The notes beneath the pieces are model-generated. The model saw nothing but the letters and a program-made list of their open reading frames with translations, was not told the DNA's origin and searched no databases. A stretch of 6,669 nucleotides of DNA from Microcaldota archaeon. Lineage in GTDB: Archaea > Micrarchaeota > Micrarchaeia > Anstonellales > Bilamarchaeaceae. Shown here in pieces: positions 1 to 4,298 of this stretch. The stretch is from contig JAHFGR010000066.1 of the NCBI GenBank assembly GCA_023247345.1, positions 1 to 6,669 of the forward strand, written 5' to 3'. The position numbers were made by a program, and so were the translations under genes. Position 1 is the first letter of the stretch; every line of letters begins with the position of its first letter.

Positions 1-128
1 CAAATCGCAGATAACACACTGCTCTTGCCAGAACCCATTATTCCCATAAGCAAGTTGGTCCCATTCTTAAATTCCAGTAGCGTATCAGCATGCGAACGCC
101 AATTTATCAGTCTGAGCGAGATTAACAT
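1..128 (-). CDS. rad50: Rad50/SMC-type DNA repair ATPase, N-terminal fragment (runs off left edge)
   Basis: Reading the minus strand from the ATG at 128-126 gives 42 codons open to the window edge. The start follows the Rad50 N-terminal plan: a strand plus LRLINWRSHADTLLEF, then a Walker A P-loop GIMGSGKSS at about residues 32-40. This closely parallels archaeal Rad50 (NFRSH...F then GQNGSGKSS). Rad50 is known to work with Mre11 as an ATP-driven DNA tether and end-processing complex in double-strand break repair. An in-frame TGA lies three codons upstream (137-135), so 128 is the earliest possible ATG. The P-loop has Met where Rad50 usually has Asn. The zinc hook, signature motif and Walker B are outside the window, so another SMC-like ATPase cannot be excluded. 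No mre11 is visible here. The gene diverges from the unknown gene at 229. Confidence 0.82.
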   Translation of the reverse strand, partial: MLISLRLINWRSHADTLLEFKNGTNLLMGIMGSGKSSVLSAI

Positions 129-140
129 TGAGAATCAGCA

Positions 141-155
141 GAATAATATTATATG
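141..155 (-). promoter_or_regulatory. TATA-like box of the Rad50-type gene
   Basis: The minus strand here reads CATATAATATTATTC. Its centre lies about 21 bases upstream of the ATG at 128, near the spacing expected for an archaeal TATA box and a leaderless or nearly leaderless transcript. Inferred from position and composition only. Confidence 0.45.
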
Positions 156-160
156 GAAAA

Positions 161-176
161 GGATAAAGAATTATCC
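161..176. promoter_or_regulatory. Inverted repeat between divergent promoters (possible operator)
   Basis: GGATAA (161-166) and TTATCC (171-176) form a perfect 6-base inverted repeat with a 4-base spacer. It lies between the TATA-like boxes of the divergent genes at 128 and 229, where a dimeric regulator could act on both. A 6-base repeat can arise by chance. Confidence 0.3.
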
Positions 177-197
177 AATGAGGCGATCCACCGTCAA

Positions 198-211
198 TTA
201 TTAAAATATTT
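198..211 (+). promoter_or_regulatory. TATA-like box of the 229-1167 gene
   Basis: TTATTAAAATATTT is centred about 24 bases before the ATG at 229. No Shine-Dalgarno-like sequence precedes that ATG, which fits leaderless initiation. Confidence 0.45.
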
Positions 212-228
212 GGGAACTAAATGTATTC

Positions 229-1167
229 ATGATTAATCGATTATTACAACTATCCCCAGACGCGAGAAGGTTAATTGTATTAGAACACCTGGAAATGATG
301 CGGGTAGCTACTGGTCAAAGGCCGAAAATCGAAACTACCAAAGGCTTAGAATTCTTAGACGCCCGAGATTTATTGAAATTTGGCGTTTTAGTAGATATTC
401 TTGATAATGTTCGAATAGCAAGGTGCAGCGATACCTCATGGGTTATGGGCGAGTTAAGAAAAGAGCTCTCGATCGAACATAAACTAAAATTAATTTCATA
501 CGCGCTTCATTTCCAGCTAGGTTCAAAAGTTACCACGATGTTTAACAGGCAAATGTCGCACATTCCGGCAAAAGTAGACGAACCAATCGGATTCTTCCTG
601 GTAAAAATTGAACACTTGGGCCAATTAGGAGCAATGCATATTTGGACCAACAATACTGTAAGCATGGACAGAATGTTGCTATCTTTAAGTGTTCTTTTTG
701 ATCAAGCCGGAATAAAATTCCAGGTAATGGCATCATGCGATTATGACCCGGTTACTCTTCTTATGTCGCGCCAGTTATTCCACCAGGATTTAACCGAGTA
801 TGTTGAAAACAAACGCGTATCAGGTTCAGAAGAGAGTTGTTATTCTATCTCAATTAAATTCAGTAACAATACGAATTCTGAACACATCCAGACATTCCTC
901 AGAGGATTTAAAAAAATTCTTGATAAAGTAAGGATGATCGAGGAGCCGGTTTGCCATTTTGACAATCTTGAAATACGCGTTGGTATATTCGGAGATCCGG
1001 AAAGACTAAGAACGCTTTATCAAGCTATCCAGAAAATAAAAATAAATTCATTAAAAATAAGTCGAGAAGCGTTAAGAGAAACCCTGGGCAGTTTGGAGAT
1101 AAATCCGTATTTTGTTAGCGTATCTACAAGCGGAGATCTGGTTTTTGATAGAATCGACGTATTATAA
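229..1167 (+). CDS. Unrecognised 312-residue protein beside the Rad50-type gene
   Basis: I do not recognise this protein. It has no signal peptide, membrane segment, metal-binding Cys/His cluster or nucleotide-binding loop that I can see, so it is probably cytosolic. Residues 1-110 look mostly helical and charged. Residues about 118-180 and 205-300 look like two alpha/beta modules: a beta strand of the type FFLVKIEHLG or SISIKFSNN, then a long helix, then another strand. The start at 229 is supported by the TATA-like box at 198-211; an ATG at 221 in another frame stops after three codons. It diverges from the Rad50-type gene, so a role near DNA repair is conceivable, but nothing in the residues shows it, and it does not resemble Mre11, NurA or HerA as I know them. 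The stop overlaps a TATA-like box for the next unit. Confidence 0.8.
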   Translation: MINRLLQLSPDARRLIVLEHLEMMRVATGQRPKIETTKGLEFLDARDLLKFGVLVDILDNVRIARCSDTSWVMGELRKELSIEHKLKLISYALHFQLGSKVTTMFNRQMSHIPAKVDEPIGFFLVKIEHLGQLGAMHIWTNNTVSMDRMLLSLSVLFDQAGIKFQVMASCDYDPVTLLMSRQLFHQDLTEYVENKRVSGSEESCYSISIKFSNNTNSEHIQTFLRGFKKILDKVRMIEEPVCHFDNLEIRVGIFGDPERLRTLYQAIQKIKINSLKISREALRETLGSLEINPYFVSVSTSGDLVFDRIDVL

Positions 1168-1171
1168 ATTT
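1162..1171 (+). promoter_or_regulatory. TATA-like box ahead of the candidate RNA
   Basis: TTATAAATTT overlaps the stop codon (1165-1167) of the preceding gene. Its centre predicts a start near 1190-1195, where the structured non-coding stretch begins. This is one of the better TATA matches in the window. Confidence 0.4.
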
Positions 1172-1275
1172 TTGGCCATACGATTCTAAACATACGATGA
1201 TGACTAAGGTGATCACCAAGCGAAGCCCTAAGCTGTAGCAAAAGTGCGAAGCCACGGCCTAAGCGATGAGGATTG

Positions 1276-1294
1276 ACGTGCGGTCTGAGTAGAA
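1276..1294 (+). repeat. 19-base direct repeat, copy 1 (copy 2 at 1616-1634)
   Basis: The two 19-base segments match at 16 positions and share the core GGTCTGAGTA. Copy 2 is at the 3' end of the candidate RNA. The core contains CTGA, which could act as a D-box-like half of a kink-turn opposite ATGATGA at 1197-1203; this is speculative. Confidence 0.5.
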
Positions 1295-1356
1295 TTCGTT
1301 AGCCTGATACACACGAAAAACTAGCGTGGGAACACACACAGTTCATTTCCGCGTTT

Positions 1357-1371
1357 ATTTCCTAAGGAAAC
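1357..1371 (+). repeat. Self-complementary 15-base direct repeat, copy 1 (copy 2 at 1551-1565)
   Basis: ATTTCCTAAGGAAAC occurs identically at 1357-1371 and 1551-1565. Each copy contains TTTCC and GGAAA around TAA, so a copy can fold on itself, or pair with the other copy or with TTTCC at 1346-1350. A 10-base repeat, ATTTCCGCGT at 1345-1354 and 1385-1394, overlaps the same zone. Confidence 0.6.
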
Positions 1372-1550
1372 TTTTTCGATAGCGATTTCCGCGTCAAGCT
1401 AAACAATTAGTTAATTGCCGAGAATTTCGAGTTTGGAACTCGTTAAACACCTAACCGCTATGTCGGTCAGGCATACGAATACTTGTCAGTCCGTCCGCTT
1501 GGTGTGTATTCGTCAGTCTGAGCGGCAATAAAAACGATTAGAGACAGGTC

Positions 1551-1565
1551 ATTTCCTAAGGAAAC
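1551..1565 (+). repeat. Self-complementary 15-base direct repeat, copy 2
   Basis: Identical to 1357-1371. Its GGAAA half is positioned to extend the long helix formed between 1334-1342 and 1568-1576. Confidence 0.6.
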
Positions 1566-1615
1566 GCACTGTGTGTCCCTTTATCTCGTAGCTCAGGCAG
1601 ACAAGTTCGAGCCTA

Positions 1616-1634
1616 ACATGTGGTCTGAGTAAAA
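1616..1634 (+). repeat. 19-base direct repeat, copy 2
   Basis: Second copy of the 1276-1294 element, sharing the GGTCTGAGTA core. It lies just before the A/T-rich run that precedes the next gene. Confidence 0.5.
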
Positions 1635-1660
1635 AATAAGTTTTTAATCCTATACTAAGA

Positions 1661-2455
1661 ATGATATTAATGCAATTCAAATATCTTGAAAAAAAGCTTC
1701 CGGATGCTTATAAACTTATCATTATTGCCCTTGTAATCACCGCAATTTTAAATGGCACTGCCTTTGGTTATGATAAAGTTATTCTTTCTATGATTCTTGC
1801 AGTAGCTGTAGCACAGGTATCTGATATTGTCTTTACGTATTTCAAAACAAAGAAAATTATTTACTCTAATTCAGCAACTATCACTGCACTGATACTTGTA
1901 AATATAATCACTCCTGGTCAATTTTTGCTGCTTGGAACAACATCATTAGCAGCAATGATCCTCAAACATTTAATACGCTTTGAAAAAAAACCAATATTCA
2001 ATCCTGCTGCTTCAGCAATGTTTGTTATTCCTTTGTTTTTTGCTTGGGCAGGATTTTCATCTAACCCGATAGAAAGCTATATTGGATGGGGGAATAGCAC
2101 CATTCAAAATGTTCTTGGAACTGTTGCGATATTAGTACTTGGCCTGCTTGTAGCAGTGAGAATAAGAAGGCTTACAGCAAGCATTGTTTATCTAGCTGCT
2201 TATATAATAATGACTCTGCTTACGGTTGGCGCTGCGGGTTTACAAGTTTACTTGCCATTCTTTGGTGCGTTTTTCATGGTCACTGAACCAAGGACTTCTC
2301 CTGCTAAAACAAGCCACCAAGTCATTTTTGGAATTGCACCATGGGTGCTTGGTAGCGCATATCTTATGCTAAACCTTTCAATTTTTCATGCATTCTCACT
2401 TTCATTTTTATCAGCCAATGTAATCAAGATAGGTTTGGAAAAGAGCAATATTTGA
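1661..2455 (+). CDS. Orphan RnfD/NqrB-family integral membrane protein
   Basis: A 264-residue polytopic membrane protein with about seven or eight hydrophobic segments (roughly 17-35, 40-60, 73-104, 117-132, 149-167, 172-208, 225-250). Family landmarks match RnfD/NqrB in order: SATITALILV (71-80), the loop KHLIRFEKKPIFNPAAS (102-118, compare K-LYGGLGQNPFNPA), and GAFFMVTEPRTSPAKT (202-217, compare GAFFILTDPVTAST). In Rnf and Nqr complexes these subunits carry a covalent FMN on the Thr of an S/D-G-A-T motif just before GAFF. Here that stretch reads VYLPFF, with no Thr, so covalent FMN is not expected. It is shorter than typical RnfD and no other Rnf or Nqr gene is nearby. A role in transmembrane electron transfer is family-level inference. 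An in-frame ATG at 1670 is an alternative start; TATA-like A/T runs at 1631-1648 fit either. Confidence 0.82.
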   Translation: MILMQFKYLEKKLPDAYKLIIIALVITAILNGTAFGYDKVILSMILAVAVAQVSDIVFTYFKTKKIIYSNSATITALILVNIITPGQFLLLGTTSLAAMILKHLIRFEKKPIFNPAASAMFVIPLFFAWAGFSSNPIESYIGWGNSTIQNVLGTVAILVLGLLVAVRIRRLTASIVYLAAYIIMTLLTVGAAGLQVYLPFFGAFFMVTEPRTSPAKTSHQVIFGIAPWVLGSAYLMLNLSIFHAFSLSFLSANVIKIGLEKSNI

Positions 2456-2522
2456 TTGGCTAATATATCCGATAACTGAACAATCGCATTTTTATAGAGA
2501 AAATCACGATTTTGGAGACCGA

Positions 2523-2559
2523 CAAATCGAAGATTTGCTCCGCAAAGCAAATCGAATTT
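2523..2559. repeat. Tandem overlapping triloop hairpins in the convergent gap
   Basis: Successive inverted repeats share arms: CAAATC-GAA-GATTTG (2523-2537), TTTGC-TCC-GCAAA (2534-2546), and AAAT-CGA-ATTT (2549-2559). A competing longer pairing, GATTTGCT 2532-2539 with AGCAAATC 2546-2553, is also perfect. The GAA triloop style matches the in-gene array at 4623-4766, which suggests a common element type. Confidence 0.6.
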
Positions 2560-2561
2560 CA

Positions 2562-2596
2562 CGTCTTAAAGTATAAAAAAATACATCTCCAAGACG
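2562..2596. terminator. Inverted repeat around an A/T run, possible bidirectional terminator
   Basis: CGTCTT (2562-2567) pairs with AAGACG (2591-2596). Inside, GTAT and ATAC (2571-2584) flank six A residues, which read as a T run on the minus strand, where archaeal termination of the leftward YkgJ/kinase transcripts could occur. On the plus strand the same run could serve as a TATA-like box for 2636-2713. Confidence 0.3.
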
Positions 2597-2618
2597 GAAA
2601 ACTACTCCCCTAATTCCC

Positions 2619-2642
2619 TTTCCATAAGCCAAACTATGGAAA
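2619..2642. repeat. 8-base inverted repeat
   Basis: TTTCCATA (2619-2626) and TATGGAAA (2635-2642) are perfectly complementary with an 8-base spacer. The right arm holds the ATG of the mini-ORF at 2636. No known role; part of the unusually palindrome-dense convergent gap. Confidence 0.5.
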
Positions 2643-2713
2643 AAATCCGGAAAGAGATTTATGAGTTGAAGTCAAAACTATTGCGATGGCTTTATGAGAA
2701 AAATTCAATATAG
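2636..2713 (+). CDS. Possible 25-residue small protein (weak)
   Basis: An ATG at 2636 opens 25 codons ending at TAG 2711-2713. The product, MEKIRKEIYELKSKLLRWLY followed by EKNSI, would be a basic amphipathic helix. A TATA-like run lies about 55 bases upstream. No Shine-Dalgarno site is visible and the start lies within a hairpin arm. ORFs this short are common by chance; it is listed because its composition is protein-like and the gap is otherwise unexplained. Confidence 0.15.
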   Translation: MEKIRKEIYELKSKLLRWLYEKNSI

Positions 2714-2721
2714 CGAATAAT

Positions 2722-2753
2722 TATTCTACTGGTAAGAAATGGAATGTAGAATA
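2722..2753 (-). terminator. Hairpin just beyond the YkgJ-type gene, possible terminator
   Basis: TATTCTAC (2722-2729) and GTAGAATA (2746-2753) are perfectly complementary around a 16-base loop. On the minus strand the hairpin starts 13 bases past the stop of the cysteine-cluster gene and is followed by an A/T-rich tract. It could be a terminator, a processing hairpin or another copy of the local palindromic class. Confidence 0.3.
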
Positions 2754-2766
2754 GTCATCTTATCCA

Positions 2767-3264
2767 TCATTTTTTACTCTCATTCAATAAAAAGTTCAAG
2801 CACTGTTCTTTTTCATCGTGTCTTTTGTTCCACCGTGCAACAATTTCCTTGTAAGCATTAAGCTGTTGCAAATAATCCTCTCCATTAACACTGGGTTTCT
2901 TTATCTTAAAAATTACCTTGGCAAGTGCAGGGCAAAGCGCTCGCGGCATAAATTTTTCATTAGATTGGTATGGATAAAGTTTGCAAGAAAGCGGTGCGAA
3001 TTCGTGAATGCCGCATAAGTTGTCCTTCAAAAAATAGCAAGGATGCGACTTAAAGGCGAGCAGATATTCATATCTAAGCTTTTCATTATAACACTCCAAA
3101 ACAGTCTCATTATCAAAATTGAGAATGCGCAAAGGTACGAGCTCGCAGAACTCGTTTGGTTCTTTGCCTGTTTTTCCCATCACACGCAAAACATCAAAAC
3201 TTGTTACAGTGATAAGGTGTTCTTTGCAACACAACGCAGTACAAAGTTTGCAGGGATTAAGCAT
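2767..3264 (-). CDS. YkgJ-type cysteine-cluster protein
   Basis: A 165-residue soluble protein with the YkgJ (UPF0153, putative zinc- or iron-binding) cysteine pattern: C5-x2-C8-x3-C12-C13 at the N-terminus, then the block HPCYFLKDNLCGIHEFAPLS followed by CKLYP, whose Cys spacing matches the family's C-x-FL...C-x-I...P-x-x-C...P. The family is widespread; most members are uncharacterised and thought to bind a metal or Fe-S cluster, so metal binding here is inference. An upstream TTG at 3282 would add six residues, but I chose the ATG at 3264 because a TATA-like box (3283-3297) is centred about 26 bases before it. The gene lies 38 bases downstream of the kinase on the same strand and could be read with it or from its own promoter. 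The C-terminus is charged and helical. Confidence 0.82.
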   Translation of the reverse strand: MLNPCKLCTALCCKEHLITVTSFDVLRVMGKTGKEPNEFCELVPLRILNFDNETVLECYNEKLRYEYLLAFKSHPCYFLKDNLCGIHEFAPLSCKLYPYQSNEKFMPRALCPALAKVIFKIKKPSVNGEDYLQQLNAYKEIVARWNKRHDEKEQCLNFLLNESKK

Positions 3265-3282
3265 AATTAGACTATGATGCAA

Positions 3283-3297
3283 AATGATTTAATTTAC
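3283..3297 (-). promoter_or_regulatory. TATA-like box of the YkgJ-type gene
   Basis: The minus strand reads GTAAATTAAATCATT, centred about 26 bases upstream of the ATG at 3264. It lies in the 38-base gap after the kinase stop. Its spacing argues for the ATG at 3264 over the TTG at 3282. Confidence 0.45.
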
Positions 3298-3302
3298 CGT
3301 TA

Positions 3303-4217
3303 TTATGCAGTAGCAATAGCATTCCCCATTTCTGCTACATCATGAAATCTGTGCTCTGGCTTTTTTGCCATAGCCCTTAGAATAGTTGTATCTGCATGAG
3401 ATGGTAACTTTAAGCTTGGTTTTCTAATGCTTGGTGGTTCAGGCTCTTCAAAAAAATGTTTTCTATGAATCTCTTCAAGACTATCTCCATTAAATGGTAG
3501 TTCTCCAGTTAACATTTGATATGCAGTTACACCTAGACCGTAAACATCTACCCTATGGTCTATTGTGCTCCCCTGATAAATAGCCTCCGGAGCCATATAC
3601 AAAGGTGTCCCCAAAACAAAACCATCGTTTGCTTTAATATCCTCCATGCTAATTGCAAGCCCAAGGTCTAGAACTTTTACAGTTCCATCCTCTAACAAAA
3701 ATAAATTATCTGGCTTAACATCTCTATGAACGAATCCTTCTGCATGCACTGCTGCAAGCGCCTCACAAACAGGAATTAATACTTGCTTTATTTGGTCCCA
3801 AGTCAAAGGTCCGTTTTTTGCAATAAATTCACTAATCGTGCTGCCAGATAAAAATTCCATGACAAAATAAAGTGGGTTTGATTCAAAGGACAAATCTGTA
3901 ACTTGAACTATATTATTGTGTCTTATCCATTTTCCAAGAGCTGCCTCTTTAATAAATCTGCTCACAGTAGCTTCATCTGTAGTAAGTCTGTCTACTATTG
4001 TTTTTATTGCAACGTCCCTACCAGTTTCTCGGTCTATCGCACGATAAACCTTACCACACCCGCCTTCGCCTATTTTTCTTAATATAAAGTATCTTCCATC
4101 GACTAGGGTTTCTAATAAAGGATCGCTATTATTGCCCGTTGTGGTCTTTCTATTAGTAACTATTTGACTTTTAGTATCTCCTTTACGTCTTAATGGTATT
4201 GTAGTAGCTAATATCAT
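3303..4217 (-). CDS. Hanks-type Ser/Thr protein kinase, soluble, bacterial-like
   Basis: A 304-residue protein that is one complete eukaryotic-like kinase domain after a roughly 40-residue Thr/Lys/Asn-rich N-terminal tail. Visible motifs: glycine loop GEGGCGKVY (50-58), ATP-anchoring Lys in VAIK (K72), its Glu partner in IKEA (E91), catalytic loop HRDVKPDN (164-171, D166), Mg-binding DLG (184-186, for DFG), GTPLYMAPE (203-211), subdomain IX DVYGLG (D224), and the subdomain XI Arg (R290). All catalytic residues are present, so it should phosphorylate Ser/Thr. The layout resembles bacterial PknB-like kinases more than archaeal Rio or Bud32 kinases, suggesting transfer from bacteria (inference). 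No membrane segment or PASTA-type sensor follows. The frame is open to an upstream ATG at 4409, but I chose 4217 because a strong TATA-like box lies about 26 bases before it and the extra residues are antisense to the divergent gene. Confidence 0.92.
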   Translation of the reverse strand: MILATTIPLRRKGDTKSQIVTNRKTTTGNNSDPLLETLVDGRYFILRKIGEGGCGKVYRAIDRETGRDVAIKTIVDRLTTDEATVSRFIKEAALGKWIRHNNIVQVTDLSFESNPLYFVMEFLSGSTISEFIAKNGPLTWDQIKQVLIPVCEALAAVHAEGFVHRDVKPDNLFLLEDGTVKVLDLGLAISMEDIKANDGFVLGTPLYMAPEAIYQGSTIDHRVDVYGLGVTAYQMLTGELPFNGDSLEEIHRKHFFEEPEPPSIRKPSLKLPSHADTTILRAMAKKPEHRFHDVAEMGNAIATA

Positions 4218-4238
4218 GTTATAATTTATGTTCGTAAG

Positions 4239-4248
4239 TATATTTAAA
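4239..4248 (-). promoter_or_regulatory. TATA-like box of the kinase gene
   Basis: The minus strand reads TTTAAATATA, centred about 26 bases upstream of the ATG at 4217. This near-ideal archaeal TATA match is the main reason for preferring 4217 as the start. Confidence 0.55.
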
Positions 4249-4273
4249 GGTTGTGGTTTTTGGTGGGGATAGG

Positions 4274-4287
4274 TATATTTATAAATA
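4274..4287 (+). promoter_or_regulatory. TATA-like box of the 4299-5261 gene
   Basis: TATATTTATAAATA lies 11-25 bases before the ATG at 4299 and about 27 bases (from its centre) before the in-frame ATG at 4308. It could serve either, and it argues against the upstream TTG at 4251, which it would lie inside. Confidence 0.45.
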
Positions 4288-4298
4288 GTTCTGCTGAA

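Larger units (their letters stand above)
1192..1635 (+). ncRNA. Candidate structured RNA of unknown class, about 440 nt
   Basis: This stretch has stops in every frame and dense complementarity. Nested long-range pairings are GCCTGA 1302-1307 with TCAGGC 1593-1598; a 9-base helix 1334-1342 with 1568-1576, extended outward past a 3-base bulge by GGG 1328-1330 with CCC 1577-1579; then, inside a 3x3 loop, TTTCC 1346-1350 with GGAAA 1560-1564; then ATTGCCG 1414-1420 with CGGCAAT 1523-1529. The last helix encloses three local hairpins: CGAGTT/AACTCG 1428-1442, ACCG/CGGT 1454-1467, and ACGAATAC/GTATTCGT 1475-1513. A TATA-like box lies at 1162-1171 and a T run at 1641-1645. Both ends are estimates. 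I see no conserved RNase P, SRP, 5S or tRNA motif. It could instead be a degenerate palindrome-rich spacer. Confidence 0.5.

Noticed and set aside
1197..1238. 13-codon leaderless ORF (MMTKVITKRSPKL) at the start of the RNA candidate
   Set aside because: Too short to support as a gene. The ATGATGA is equally explained as RNA structure or chance.
1020..1241. Minus-strand 73-codon frame over the end of the unknown gene
   Set aside because: Antisense to the 229-1167 coding sequence and into non-coding sequence, with no domain-like content.
107..1524. 12-base match TCAGTCTGAGCG at 107-118 and 1513-1524
   Set aside because: One 12-base match is about what chance gives in a window this size; one copy is coding for the Rad50-type protein.
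1192..1635. RNase P RNA, SRP RNA, 5S rRNA, tRNA or CRISPR identity for the 1192-1635 region
   Set aside because: No conserved core motifs of those RNAs were visible, no cloverleaf could be built around the TTCGAG segments, and there are no regularly spaced repeats of CRISPR type.
2818..3270. Two plus-strand frames over the cysteine-cluster gene
   Set aside because: Both are antisense to a gene with a clear YkgJ cysteine pattern.
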